A DNA stretch of 64,000 nucleotides from Listeria welshimeri serovar 6b str. SLCC5334 (lineage in GTDB: Bacteria > Bacillota > Bacilli > Lactobacillales > Listeriaceae), in assembly GCF_000060285.1 (NCBI RefSeq), contig NC_008555.1:2108001-2172000 (forward strand), written 5' to 3'. The position numbers and the translations under genes were made by a program. Every line of letters begins with the position of its first letter. Position 1 is the first letter of the stretch. Positions 1 to 9,883 of this stretch are shown in pieces. The notes below the pieces were generated by a model. That model saw only the letters and a program-made list of their open reading frames with translations, had not been told where the DNA came from and did not search any database.

Positions 1-90
1 TGAAATATAATACGGAACTGGAATAAAAAAGCCCGCTATAATAATGATTAACAGCACTATCGCCGTTATTTTTTTCCACTCTTTACGCAT
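1..90 (-). CDS. SepM/YlbL-like PDZ Lon-type membrane protease, N-terminal fragment
   Basis: Only the first 30 codons lie in the window; the gene runs off the left edge. The peptide begins MRKEWKKITAIV and continues as one hydrophobic segment (about residues 8-28), the N-terminal membrane anchor expected for the YlbL/SepM family of PDZ plus Lon-like serine proteases. The AGGAG ribosome site overlaps the coaD stop codon, so it is probably cotranscribed with coaD. Assignment rests on this N-terminus and on synteny (ylbL lies downstream of coaD in Bacillus); the catalytic part is not visible. Confidence 0.6.
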   Translation of the reverse strand, partial: MRKEWKKITAIVLLIIIIAGFFIPVPYYIS

Positions 91-104
91 TATTAGTACA
101 TCTC

Positions 105-1150
<1,046 letters not shown>

Positions 1151-1203
1151 GTTTTTGCACAACCTTTACTTCAATGTCTTTTTTACTTTATCATAAATAG
1201 ATA

Positions 1204-1241
1204 CAAAAAAACAGCAAGACTAGTTGATTTAGTCTCGCCGT
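1204..1241 (-). terminator. Rho-independent terminator after ylbG
   Basis: On the minus strand an 11-bp stem (1231-1241 with 1211-1221, one wobble and one mismatch) is followed by a run of seven T. It ends the ylbF-ylbG unit and separates it from rsmD. Confidence 0.75.
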
Positions 1242-1246
1242 TTTGT

Positions 1247-1528
1247 TTAAATACTGATTTGTACATCTTCGTTTTTATGTTCATACATCATTTCTTTTTT
1301 GGATTCGTATTCTGTTTTTAGGAACGGACGGAAAGACATTTCCACACGTTTCACATAATGAAAACGAGAAACTTTTTCAGAGATATCTTCTACTTCGGCC
1401 ATATCACAATATAACACCGCATATTTTAATTTACGGGATACATAATGAACATTTCCAAATCGCTTCAAAGATCTAACTTGTTTGAGATGATTCATCCAAA
1501 CGACGATAGCTTGTCTATCATTTTCCAT
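1247..1528 (-). CDS. YlbG family protein (DUF2129)
   Basis: 93-residue cytoplasmic protein matching the DUF2129/YlbG family in length and in the core [18 protein letters not shown] and the later [12 protein letters not shown] segment. The biochemical function of the family is unknown. A GAGGGG ribosome site lies well placed before the ATG. The gene follows ylbF by 30 bp and is conserved next to ylbF and rsmD in Bacillus, which supports the name but gives no mechanism. Confidence 0.88.
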   Translation of the reverse strand: MENDRQAIVVWMNHLKQVRSLKRFGNVHYVSRKLKYAVLYCDMAEVEDISEKVSRFHYVKRVEMSFRPFLKTEYESKKEMMYEHKNEDVQISI

Positions 1529-1558
1529 TGTTTAAGTCCCCTCTTTTTAGGATAAGCT

Positions 1559-2008
1559 TTACGCTGAACAACCGCAACCTCCCCCGCTGCCACATCCACC
1601 TGTCGAACAAGCAGATTTTGTTTCAAAAAACGGATTACCAGTTGGTACTTTGATATTTTCTGAAACAGCACTTGCGAGAAGCAAACTGATTTCGTCCAAG
1701 AGAGATTGTAAATCCATCTCTGCACGACGAAAAGCTGCTACATTTTGATCCATGTCAACTTCGCGTTTATAAGCACGAGTCTTTCTGGTTACTTCTTTAT
1801 AGTCAGGATGATACCGGCCGAACCGCTGTACTTCCTCATATTGATCTTTTATTCGTATAAATTGACGAATATTTTTTTGTGAGTTGGCGTCATCTAGCAA
1901 CACTTGTCTAGTATGTTTATAATTCTGCGCTTCTTCGGAGTCTAGAATCATGCTAGCAAGCTCATCTGATAAATCGAGTAGCGCCATATTTTCCATTGTA
2001 GCGAGCAA
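1559..2008 (-). CDS. ylbF: YlbF/RicF-like regulator, Cys-rich C-terminus
   Basis: Member of the YlbF/YmcA family. In B. subtilis YlbF, YmcA and YaaT form the RicAFT complex, which steers RNase Y cleavage and affects competence, biofilm and sporulation; the complex carries iron-sulfur clusters. The protein is mostly helical and ends in a Gly/Cys tail with four cysteines (pattern C-x4-C-x5-C-x-C), a plausible cluster ligand set. I choose the TTG at 2008: a GGAGGTG site sits six bases upstream of it, whereas an ATG five codons earlier has no ribosome site. This gives 149 residues, the length I recall for the Bacillus protein. Confidence 0.88.
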   Translation of the reverse strand: MLATMENMALLDLSDELASMILDSEEAQNYKHTRQVLLDDANSQKNIRQFIRIKDQYEEVQRFGRYHPDYKEVTRKTRAYKREVDMDQNVAAFRRAEMDLQSLLDEISLLLASAVSENIKVPTGNPFFETKSACSTGGCGSGGGCGCSA

Positions 2009-2055
2009 TCTAGCCACCTCCATCTTACTTACTTTTTTATTATACCATAGAACGA

Positions 2056-3108
2056 TTATTTAATAATAAAATTTTGCGTATAGTATTTCTGATAAGTTCC
2101 TGCGCCCATGTAAGTGTAGGAACCGTCTAATAAATTCTCTCTGTGACCTTTGGAGTTTAACCAGCCTTCAACAGCTGCCGCACTATCTATATAGTTATAA
2201 GCGATGTTTTCTCCTGCTTTAGTGTATTTTACATTACCAGAACTTAAACGTTTACTTAAATCTCCTTGTGTTGGTGAAGTATGATCAAAATAATCATTTT
2301 TCTTCATATCTAAGCTGTGTCCATAAGCAACTCTAGCAACTGCTTCGTCCCAAGCAACTTCTTCCACACCATAACGATCACGGATTACATTAGTAATTTC
2401 TAAAACTTGTTTACTTGAAGCTTTATCAATAGTGTCCCAATCGAATTGCGATAACTTTTCTTCATAGATTTCGCCTTGGTAAGATAATTCATAGGGGCGC
2501 ATTTTTATGAAGGATAACTTATTGAGGTAACGAACACTCACTAATTTTGATTTAAATTTATCGAAATTCAGTTGCGCATAAACACCACTTCCAATATTAA
2601 CAATTGGTCGAGCATTTAAGTCTTCTTCAGAAAGTTCAAATTTATAGTAGCTTTCTTTATAGTTAAAAGATATCTCTGACTGGAGATTGGCATCCGTAAA
2701 TACTTTCTCCGTTGACATACCTATTTTATACGGCATCACATTTAAATCTTGTCCGAGCGCGTAAATGGTTTGAATCACATTATTTGTAACACCAACTTGC
2801 ATATAGCTAGTTCCCGGTTGACTGTAAATATAATTATCATAGCCATAAGCTGTTTTATCAACGCGCACTGGGTCGCCAAATTCTTTCTTTAATTCACTTA
2901 CATCTTTATTAATAAATCTTGCCAAACTGGAACTATCATGAACTTGTTCCGGATTTTCATTAGTTGTTTTTTTATCATCAGGAAAATTCGATTTTGTAGC
3001 AGTATCTTCGGCCGTATTTTTTTCTACTGATTTACTAAAAAAAAGATCTGTATTATATCCAATGAACAGGCAAATGACTAATAGCACAACTACTCGCATA
3101 ACAAATTT
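2056..3108 (-). CDS. CAP-domain membrane-anchored protein (YlbC-like)
   Basis: 350-residue extracytoplasmic protein. Residues 4-20 form a signal anchor. A middle region (about 70-205) resembles the CAP-associated domain found in YlbC/YtxC-type proteins, and residues 230-350 form a CAP/SCP domain: NVIRDRYGVEEVAWDE, then HSLDMKKNDYFDHTSP and AGENIA, with the conserved His/Glu/His positions visible. Bacterial CAP proteins of this type have no settled function. The start is a GTG with GGAGGG seven bases upstream; an upstream in-frame ATG would read through that ribosome site. Same neighbourhood as ylbC in Bacillus. Confidence 0.82.
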   Translation of the reverse strand, partial: KFVMRVVVLLVICLFIGYNTDLFFSKSVEKNTAEDTATKSNFPDDKKTTNENPEQVHDSSSLARFINKDVSELKKEFGDPVRVDKTAYGYDNYIYSQPGTSYMQVGVTNNVIQTIYALGQDLNVMPYKIGMSTEKVFTDANLQSEISFNYKESYYKFELSEEDLNARPIVNIGSGVYAQLNFDKFKSKLVSVRYLNKLSFIKMRPYELSYQGEIYEEKLSQFDWDTIDKASSKQVLEITNVIRDRYGVEEVAWDEAVARVAYGHSLDMKKNDYFDHTSPTQGDLSKRLSSGNVKYTKAGENIAYNYIDSAAAVEGWLNSKGHRENLLDGSYTYMGAGTYQKYYTQNFIIK

Positions 3109-3200
3109 CACATTTTGCCCTCCTCGGCAGTATTTTGTTTTTCTTGATGTAAGTTTCATTTTACCAATTCTAGTATCATTTGAAAAGCTTTAAAAATCAT

Positions 3201-3251
3201 AAAAAAAAACAATTACAAAGAAACGAGGTAAAATACGCTTCTTCATAATTG
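3201..3251 (-). terminator. Terminator after ctaB
   Basis: Minus strand: CAATTA...TAATTG (3246-3251 with 3210-3215), extended inward by an AAGAA/TTCTT pairing, followed by nine T residues. It ends the monocistronic ctaB transcript. Confidence 0.7.
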
Positions 3252-3261
3252 CTTTTACTTT

Positions 3262-4167
3262 TTATAGAAAAATGGAGATAACGACCATGGCCACGAATAG
3301 AATCGTCATATAATTTAAGGAATATATAAACATCCATTTCGCCCATTTGATACTGTCTGCCATTTTAAATCCGTAAACACTAAGTGCCAACCAACCAATA
3401 TTTAATAAAGTCGCTAAAATAACGTATACGATACCTAAATCAAACATAAAGAATGGTAAGATAGTTAATAAAATCACCCAGAAAAACATACTTTTCTTTG
3501 TGCGCTCAATGCCTTTTACAACGGGTAACATCGGGATACCAGCAGCGGCATATTCATCTTTACGTTTAATAGCAATCGCGTAGAAATGCGGCGGCTGCCA
3601 ACAAAACATAACAAGAAAGAGCATAATTGGTACCATACTAAATGATGGCTCGACTGCAAACCAACCAATTAACGGCGGTACTGCTCCAGAAAAGCTTCCA
3701 ATTACTGTATTACTAACGAGTTTTCTTTTTGCATAAAGTGAATAAACAACGACATACAAAAAGACCCCAATAACACCAAGAACCCCCGCTTGCCAAGTCG
3801 TCATAAATAACATTATTGTTCCTACTACACCAAGCACAAGCGCGACCATTAGCGCACGTTTACCAGAAATTTTCCCAGTCATTGTTGGTCTGTTTTTAGT
3901 TCTTTCCATAATTCCGTCAATATCACGGTCAATGACATTGTTAAAAGCGCCCGAAGCAGCGACAATAAGTGCTGAACCGACGATAGTAAAAAATATCACA
4001 TCTACATTTTGAATAAAAGAAATTCCATTTAACTGAAAGGCCAACCACATTCCTGTAAAAGCAGTAATCGTATTGGAGTTCACGATACCTATTTTCACAA
4101 GCTCGGTAAAATCACGGACTGTAAATCTACTCGCCGATAACTCCCCAGTTTTTTCTATCTGATTCAC
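3262..4167 (-). CDS. ctaB: Protoheme IX farnesyltransferase (heme O synthase)
   Basis: Adds a farnesyl chain to heme B to make heme O, the precursor of heme A for the terminal oxidase. The 301-residue polytopic UbiA-family protein has the prenyl-diphosphate-binding motif NNVIDRDIDGIMERT (N-D-x-x-D type) and a second Asp-rich loop around KDEYAAAGIPML. The start is the GTG at 4167, preceded by GGGGGAG; an upstream in-frame GTG lacks a site. It is divergent from ctaA, which uses its product, an arrangement shared with Bacillus. Confidence 0.95.
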   Translation of the reverse strand: MNQIEKTGELSASRFTVRDFTELVKIGIVNSNTITAFTGMWLAFQLNGISFIQNVDVIFFTIVGSALIVAASGAFNNVIDRDIDGIMERTKNRPTMTGKISGKRALMVALVLGVVGTIMLFMTTWQAGVLGVIGVFLYVVVYSLYAKRKLVSNTVIGSFSGAVPPLIGWFAVEPSFSMVPIMLFLVMFCWQPPHFYAIAIKRKDEYAAAGIPMLPVVKGIERTKKSMFFWVILLTILPFFMFDLGIVYVILATLLNIGWLALSVYGFKMADSIKWAKWMFIYSLNYMTILFVAMVVISIFL

Positions 4168-4404
4168 TTTTTCTCCCCCTAACACTTGCTGATATAAACC
4201 AGTGATTGCGAACTGATAGATATCCTATACCCTTATTATGTGAAAAATACGCCCCTTTTGTCAATAAATCGGCTTTAGACTTGTAGGCTTTACTTCTTTA
4301 AATAAACACGCTACAATTAAGTTGATGTGTACTCATGAACTTATACATATACGCAAATTTTTGGTAAAAATCTCACACGCATCTAAAGGAGAGATTGGTA
4401 GATA

Positions 4405-5322
4405 ATGAAAAAATTCTTGAAAGTTTGGTCCGTACTAACGATTATTTGTATGACTGTTGTTGTGTTCGGTGGAGCGCTTGTGACGAAAACGGGTTCAGCA
4501 GATGGTTGTGGTAATAGTTGGCCACTTTGTAATGGACAATTAGTTCGTTTAACAGATGTTACACCAGAAAAACTCATTGAATTCATGCACCGAATGACAA
4601 CGGGAATCAGCTCGATTTTTGTTATTGTTTTAGCAATTTGTGCTTGGATTTATATGAAAAATCGTCGGGAAACAAAACCGCTTGCAATCATCGCAGTATT
4701 ATTCCTCATTATTCAAGCTTTAATGGGAATGGCAGCAGTTGTTTGGGGTCAAAATCCTTATATCATGGCACTACACTTTGGTATTTCCATCATATGTTAT
4801 GCTTCCATTGTGCTACTTGCCTTAATGATTTTCGAGGTAGACCGCAAATTCGATGCTCGAAATCTCGTCATGGGAACAAAACTTCGAATCAACATTTATG
4901 CACTTACGATTTACACTTATTTAGCTGTTTATACGGGGGCTCTTGTTCGACATGAAAAAGCAAGTATGGCCGTTCCAGTTTGGCCGTTTGAAAATGGTAA
5001 ATTTATTATGCCTGATTCTGTGCAAGATTATGTACAGTATTTCCACCGAGTAGCCGCATTTATTTTAATTGTTTGGTTGCTGTACGTTACTTGGCTTGTG
5101 TTTCGAGATTACAGAAGATACCGAGTGCTTACTTTTAGCATGGTGTTATCCCTTTTATTTATTGCACTTCAAGCTGTTACTGGGGCGCTTTCAGTTTATA
5201 CAGGAGTAAACTTGTATATTGCACTTGCCCATAGCTTAATTATTACAATGCTCTTCGCTTTACTTTGCTACCTTTGCTTGCTCGCATCTAGAAGTAAAAG
5301 TAATCGCTTGCGGATAAAATAA
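4405..5322 (+). CDS. ctaA: Heme A synthase
   Basis: Membrane enzyme that oxidises the C8 methyl of heme O to a formyl group, giving heme A. The 305-residue, eight-helix protein shows the four conserved heme-ligand histidines in helices (EFMHRMTTG, ALHFGIS, YFHRVAAF, ALAHSLI) and the Cys pair C-x6-C in the first extracytoplasmic loop (GCGNSWPLC), characteristic of Bacillus-type CtaA. AAAGGAGAG precedes the ATG. The 237-bp region shared with divergent ctaB must hold both promoters. Confidence 0.95.
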   Translation: MKKFLKVWSVLTIICMTVVVFGGALVTKTGSADGCGNSWPLCNGQLVRLTDVTPEKLIEFMHRMTTGISSIFVIVLAICAWIYMKNRRETKPLAIIAVLFLIIQALMGMAAVVWGQNPYIMALHFGISIICYASIVLLALMIFEVDRKFDARNLVMGTKLRINIYALTIYTYLAVYTGALVRHEKASMAVPVWPFENGKFIMPDSVQDYVQYFHRVAAFILIVWLLYVTWLVFRDYRRYRVLTFSMVLSLLFIALQAVTGALSVYTGVNLYIALAHSLIITMLFALLCYLCLLASRSKSNRLRIK

Positions 5323-5326
5323 TGAA

Positions 5327-5360
5327 AACGGCTGGTAACTTTTGTTGCCGGCTTTTTTTA
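5327..5360 (+). terminator. Terminator after ctaA
   Basis: Ten-bp stem with three wobble pairs (5330-5339 with 5344-5353), TTTT loop, then a run of T. It directly follows the ctaA stop. Confidence 0.8.
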
Positions 5361-5429
5361 TTTATCTGCGGCTTTTATATCGTTTTATGCTAAAATAAAT
5401 GAGAGTATATGTTAAATGAGGTGAATAAC

Positions 5430-6173
5430 TTGGATAAAACAAAGAGAAGAATGATTTATGAGACTTTTATGCTTATTCTCATATTACTTTCCCTTGCGTT
5501 ATTACCATACAGAAATAACTTTACATTTATATTAAATTGGATTATTTGGGTGATTTTTACACTTGATTATCTTGTTCGATTTCATAGAGCTGATAATAAA
5601 TGGCATTACGTTAAAACCCATCCGTTTCAGCTGATTGCGATTATTCCATTTTACGGTGGTTTTAGAGCGGCTCGGATTGTTAGTTTTGTCCATCTTTTAA
5701 GCATTACAGCGATGGGAAGACGTTATATTGTTCCAATTTATAGTTTTTTCCGTTCAAATGGATTAAATCGCTTTTTAATGATTTTTGTCTTACTTGTAAT
5801 TATTATTCCAGTTCCAATGGTATTTATCGAGCCTGAAATAAACAACTATCCCGATGCTCTTTGGTGGGCAATTGTAACTGCCACTACGGTTGGGTATGGT
5901 GATATTGTCCCTGTAACACCAATTGGACGAATCTTGGCTTCCATCATGATGCTCTTCGGGATAGCCTTTATCGGGATGATTACAAGTACAATAACTAATT
6001 TTTTCCGGACCAAAAAAACGACAACTTCTAGTACTCAAAGAACCAACAAAATTACCCAATTAATTGCAGATACACCTGAACTGACTAAAGAAGAAATTGC
6101 GATAGTGGAACAATTTTTGAATTTGCGAAAAAAAGAATTAGCTGATGATAATATAAAAAGTGATAGCAAATGA
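5430..6173 (+). CDS. Voltage-gated-type potassium channel (KvLm-like)
   Basis: 247-residue membrane channel with the six-helix plan: S1-S4 in residues 5-110, pore helix and selectivity filter TVGYGD near residue 152, S6 following, and a short cytoplasmic tail. L. monocytogenes has a well studied channel of this type, KvLm, whose voltage sensor keeps only part of the usual charges; here too the S4 stretch (FRAARIVSFVH...GRR) has few regularly spaced arginines. Start: the TTG at 5430 lies six bases after GAGGTG, while the upstream in-frame ATG has no site. It converges on the MOSC gene. Orthology to KvLm is from memory. Confidence 0.85.
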   Translation: MDKTKRRMIYETFMLILILLSLALLPYRNNFTFILNWIIWVIFTLDYLVRFHRADNKWHYVKTHPFQLIAIIPFYGGFRAARIVSFVHLLSITAMGRRYIVPIYSFFRSNGLNRFLMIFVLLVIIIPVPMVFIEPEINNYPDALWWAIVTATTVGYGDIVPVTPIGRILASIMMLFGIAFIGMITSTITNFFRTKKTTTSSTQRTNKITQLIADTPELTKEEIAIVEQFLNLRKKELADDNIKSDSK

Positions 6174-6188
6174 TGCTATCACTTTTTG
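6155..6188. terminator. Bidirectional terminator shared by convergent genes
   Basis: Perfect GTGATAGCA/TGCTATCAC stem (6160-6168 with 6174-6182) flanked by A-run and T-run, so it works in both directions. It overlaps the last codons of both the potassium channel and the MOSC gene; their stops are only six bases apart. Confidence 0.85.
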
Positions 6189-6820
6189 ATTAGTTTTTCG
6201 ACTTGATTACGGTAACGTTCAGATAAAGCTTCCACCGCTAAAATACGTTCAAAATCTTCTTTTGTTCCTTTTTTATGCAACACCTTTTCATGACAAAAGG
6301 CTACTGTTACCCCATGAGACTCTTGATGTATTTGCTTGATTTCATCTTGTTTATTTATTTTACCTGGCGTAATAGTTCGACATAAATAACCAGTTAAACC
6401 AGTCTCGTGAATGGCTTTATAAAGATTAGGGATTCCATTAAATTTTTCAATTGTGCTACAAGGGTTTCTTGCTTCTGTTACTTGAATAATTGTTTCCCCT
6501 ATCTGAAATTTATCGCCTATTTGCACCGAACTTTCTAACATATTAGTAACAATCAAATTTTCACCAAAGGCACTTACTTGCAATACTTCACCAAACTTTT
6601 CTTCCCATTTTGCATAATGCTCATATGGATAAATACATACAGTTCGATCTACCCCACCATGATATTTTAAATTATGTGGAGCGTCATTTTCAAATCCAGT
6701 CATCGTTAAGTTAGCAGTTTCAACAAGTTCCTTCTCAATGCCGGTCATCATTAATTTCTTGTTTGGAAGAGATAATTTTTTAGGTTTGCCAATTGCTAAA
6801 TACATTATTTTTCGTTCCAT
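6179..6820 (-). CDS. MOSC domain protein (YiiM-like)
   Basis: 213 residues with a MOSC beta-barrel domain (about 20-160): KYHGGVDRTVCIYPYEHY, GENL and the conserved cysteine in ARNPCSTIEKFNG, followed by a C-terminal three-helix extension as in E. coli YiiM. MOSC proteins handle sulfur or molybdenum cofactor chemistry, and YiiM-type proteins are linked to reduction of N-hydroxylated compounds. Which substrate applies here cannot be said. AAAGGAG precedes the ATG. It lies just downstream of ycnI (18 bp), so it may be cotranscribed with the copper genes. Confidence 0.8.
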   Translation of the reverse strand: MERKIMYLAIGKPKKLSLPNKKLMMTGIEKELVETANLTMTGFENDAPHNLKYHGGVDRTVCIYPYEHYAKWEEKFGEVLQVSAFGENLIVTNMLESSVQIGDKFQIGETIIQVTEARNPCSTIEKFNGIPNLYKAIHETGLTGYLCRTITPGKINKQDEIKQIHQESHGVTVAFCHEKVLHKKGTKEDFERILAVEALSERYRNQVEKLIKK

Positions 6821-6838
6821 GTGTTTACTCCTTTGGTG

Positions 6839-7456
6839 TTATTTTTTTCGACTTAAAATAGCTAGAATGCCTGTGATAAGTGCAAGAACGCTGATGACAA
6901 CAGCCGTCCATAAAAGAATAGTATTGTCATTTGAATTGCTTGTATCTCCAGCTGTATCCTCGGCTCCTGCTACCACTTCTCCGTGTGAACCAGTGGTTGT
7001 TTGTGCTGATTCTTTCAAAATTTTTGTTGTTGCATGCGGGGTTTCGGAATCTTCTGCGCCAACCCATTCTACAATAGAGCCATCTTCGTAATATTGGTAA
7101 GCATTCCAAGCAACATCTCCTTCTTCACTTGGATTTTTAGCAATAAAACTAAACCGTTGGAACTGGCCTTTTTCAATACCGTTACCTTCTGTTTGCCATG
7201 TCACTGTACCGTTTTTCTTATCGACCGTCGTTGTCCAACCCGGAACAGGTTCATATGATTCAAATGAAACCCCTTTCGCTATTTTTAAAACGATTTTCTT
7301 GGATGCCATTTCTTTTTCTGATGGTACTTTCATTGTATAGGTTTCCCAAGATTTCACAGTTGACTCATTAGGTGATACAGAAACGTGCGCACTTGCTTGG
7401 AATGGAATGACAAAAACAGCTAATAAAACAACTAACATACTAATAATTTTTTTCAT
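6839..7456 (-). CDS. YcnI-like copper-binding secreted protein (DUF1775)
   Basis: 205 residues: signal peptide (1-23, ending QASA), mature protein starting with His (HVSVSPNES), a DUF1775 beta domain, a linker of low complexity rich in Thr/Gly/Asp, and a C-terminal membrane helix ending in RKK. In B. subtilis YcnI binds Cu(II) through the exposed N-terminal His, a Glu and a Trp; the His right after the predicted cleavage site is seen here. It lies 12 bp downstream of the CopC/CopD fusion, which supports a role in copper handling at the membrane. Confidence 0.82.
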   Translation of the reverse strand: MKKIISMLVVLLAVFVIPFQASAHVSVSPNESTVKSWETYTMKVPSEKEMASKKIVLKIAKGVSFESYEPVPGWTTTVDKKNGTVTWQTEGNGIEKGQFQRFSFIAKNPSEEGDVAWNAYQYYEDGSIVEWVGAEDSETPHATTKILKESAQTTTGSHGEVVAGAEDTAGDTSNSNDNTILLWTAVVISVLALITGILAILSRKK

Positions 7457-7468
7457 CGTTTTTCCCCT

Positions 7469-9094
7469 TTACTGAGTAATATTGATTGTAAATGTTTGAT
7501 TAATATCGGTAAAATCTTTCGTTAAACCATGGACGGTAATCTCCCATTTTCCAGTTTGATTAATATAAAGTCCTTCTGCGAAATATTGATTCTCATTCGC
7601 GAGTTTCGCTTGAAATGTAGATTTTTCATCCGTTTTAGTAGATTTAGTAGTGATGGTTACTTGTTCAAAATCTGTTTTGGTTGCCCCCTCTGCTGTTAAA
7701 AATGTGATGATAAATTGATTTTGTCCTACTGCTCCGGGTTCGACACGCAAATTGATTTTTTCCTTCTCGCCATCTGCTGTAATCGTTTCATCATAAGGTT
7801 TTGGCGCAGCTGGCGGTGGGGTTTGTATATTTGTTAAAACACTCGCAACTAGTAAGATCGCTGTCCCAATAATAAGTTCTACTAAAATCGTTTTAAATGG
7901 TAGCTTTTTATTTTTGAGTTTCAAGTAAAGATAATGACCTAAACCACATATCCCCATCAATAAAAACAAACCGATTTTGAAAAGAAGCATTTTGCCATAA
8001 TTCGTCGTAAATAGATTTGCCATTTGACCGATGTTCATAACCGCCATCAACAAGCCACTGACTAAAATCGAAGCTACTGCAATAATTGCTACGATAGAAA
8101 AACGACTCCAAACTTCTCGTGCTTTTCCTGTTCGCGGTAACACGAATAAAAGAACCAAAATCCCACCAACCCAAACACTTGCCGCAACTATATGAAGTAT
8201 ATCTGCTGTAATACTTACTATTTTATCGGCACTCGCTGCAGCATGTCCATTCTGAGCCTTTGCAAAAATTAAATATCCTATTAATACACTCTCAGTTAGT
8301 AGCGCAAACCAGCTTGATTGTTTATTTTTACGAACCATTATTACGGTGAAAATGGTGAGTGCAAGCCATACGACAAACTCACTTATCCAAATATAGCCAG
8401 TTTTTGTTGCTAAAAATGCACTTAATTGGCTTGGTTTAAAACTTTCCATGATACTAGCACCTGTCGTAATACTCGTTTGCACAACCAGCTGCATTAGAAG
8501 TGCCACACCAAGAAACACGAGTGCTATCCAAGTTATTTTTTTTAAGCGACTGATTATCTTCTCTGTCAGTGGCTCTTTTCGCGGATAAATCCCCAAACCA
8601 AAAGCAAGCATCCCAATGAAAAGTGAAAATCCTATATATAGAATTGCTTTTTGAATCGAGCTGATTTGAAGGTCTGAACTACTTGAAGCTGCTTCCGCTA
8701 CTTGAAATGTCGCTTTCGTGTCGCCTAATTTAAATGAAATAACGCCCGTTACAGCATGACCATCAGCGGAAACAACTCGCCATGACACAGAATAAACATC
8801 AGGTTTTAAATCAGCTGGTAACGAAGCTTCCACCATATGATTATTTTTCTTAGAAACAGCTGTCTTTCCCGTCTCTACTCGTTCTCCATTTGAATTTTTG
8901 ACTTCTATTAAAGGGAAATCTGCTTCAATTTCCTCATTATAAACAAGTGTTACTTTTTCAGGTGCTGTTTTAATATGCGATTGATCAGCCGGATTCGAAT
9001 TTTCCAAATAAGCATGCGCAGAAACATGCTGAACCGGCACAATTAGTATGTATAATAAAATGACAATAAAACTAATTCTTTGCAATAATTTCAT
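7469..9094 (-). CDS. CopC-CopD fusion copper transport protein (YcnJ-like)
   Basis: 541 residues. Signal peptide 1-26 (ending VSA), then a CopC domain (HAYLENSNPAD..., about 27-125) whose first mature residue is the copper-ligand His, then eight membrane helices of the CopD domain (about 150-420), and a C-terminal YtkA-like beta domain (about 440-541). B. subtilis YcnJ has this architecture and is needed for copper acquisition. The ATG has only a weak AGGAGT site. First gene of a ycnJ-ycnI unit. No YcnK-type repressor gene is seen next to it. Confidence 0.85.
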   Translation of the reverse strand: MKLLQRISFIVILLYILIVPVQHVSAHAYLENSNPADQSHIKTAPEKVTLVYNEEIEADFPLIEVKNSNGERVETGKTAVSKKNNHMVEASLPADLKPDVYSVSWRVVSADGHAVTGVISFKLGDTKATFQVAEAASSSSDLQISSIQKAILYIGFSLFIGMLAFGLGIYPRKEPLTEKIISRLKKITWIALVFLGVALLMQLVVQTSITTGASIMESFKPSQLSAFLATKTGYIWISEFVVWLALTIFTVIMVRKNKQSSWFALLTESVLIGYLIFAKAQNGHAAASADKIVSITADILHIVAASVWVGGILVLLFVLPRTGKAREVWSRFSIVAIIAVASILVSGLLMAVMNIGQMANLFTTNYGKMLLFKIGLFLLMGICGLGHYLYLKLKNKKLPFKTILVELIIGTAILLVASVLTNIQTPPPAAPKPYDETITADGEKEKINLRVEPGAVGQNQFIITFLTAEGATKTDFEQVTITTKSTKTDEKSTFQAKLANENQYFAEGLYINQTGKWEITVHGLTKDFTDINQTFTINITQ

Positions 9095-9234
9095 TTGCTA
9101 CTCCTTTTTTGAATAAACAGTTTTACTCTTTTTAACTTATCATGCGCAAGAATTGAATGGAAATAATTGGCTCATCTGCTATTGCAAAAGGTACCCAAAT
9201 TATGGCATAGTGAACGTAAAAGGAGGTTTTAACT

Positions 9235-9426
9235 ATGCTTCGTTATATCGAACTATTTTTTATGTTCGCTTTTGTTACGCTTATCACGATGTGGATTCAA
9301 GCACTTTTAGCTAAATGGAAACCAAGTATTCTTCATTCTTTTTGGCTTCGAACACTTACATTTATCATCATTGGTTATGCTTTAATGGCGCCAACTCTAT
9401 ACATAGGCAGTTTATTATTAAAATAA
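9235..9426 (+). CDS. Small two-helix membrane protein, function unknown
   Basis: 63 residues with two hydrophobic segments (about 5-24 and 37-61) separated by a short basic loop (LLAKWKPS). A strong AAAGGAGG site eight bases before the ATG shows it is a real gene. I do not recognise a family. It stands divergent from the copper genes and 61 bp before mscL. Confidence 0.7.
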   Translation: MLRYIELFFMFAFVTLITMWIQALLAKWKPSILHSFWLRTLTFIIIGYALMAPTLYIGSLLLK

Positions 9427-9487
9427 GTTTAGTTACTTTCACATCGCCTTTAGATGTTTTATACTGGGGAGTGGGAGGTGAATTTTT

Positions 9488-9880
9488 ATGAAAAAAATGT
9501 TAGTAGAATTTAGAGATTTTGCGTTAAAAGGGAATGTACTAGACCTTGCTGTAGCGGTTGTTATCGGGGCAGCATTTGGAAAAATTGTTTCTTCTTTAGT
9601 AGATAACATCATTATGCCAGTTGTTGGTGTACTTCTTGGCGGACTTGATTTCACAAAATTAAGTGTGACAGTCGGTAAATCTGTTATTCAGTACGGTGCT
9701 TTCATCCAATCTATCGTTGACTTTATCATCATCGCTTTTGCTATTTTTATATTCGTCAAAATACTTACTAGTTTTATGAAGAAAAAAGAACAACCTGTGG
9801 AAGAAACACCAGTGCCACCAACAGAAGAATACTTAAAAGAAATTCGCGATTTATTGAAAGAACAACAAAAAGAAATTTAA
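9488..9880 (+). CDS. mscL: Large-conductance mechanosensitive channel
   Basis: Homopentameric channel that opens under membrane tension and releases solutes after osmotic downshock. The 130-residue protein has the family N-terminus ([21 protein letters not shown]), TM1 with the pore-lining small residues, TM2 at about 70-95 and a charged cytoplasmic C-terminal helix. GGGAGGTG precedes the ATG. A large hairpin terminator follows. Confidence 0.96.
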   Translation: MKKMLVEFRDFALKGNVLDLAVAVVIGAAFGKIVSSLVDNIIMPVVGVLLGGLDFTKLSVTVGKSVIQYGAFIQSIVDFIIIAFAIFIFVKILTSFMKKKEQPVEETPVPPTEEYLKEIRDLLKEQQKEI

Positions 9881-9883
9881 AAG

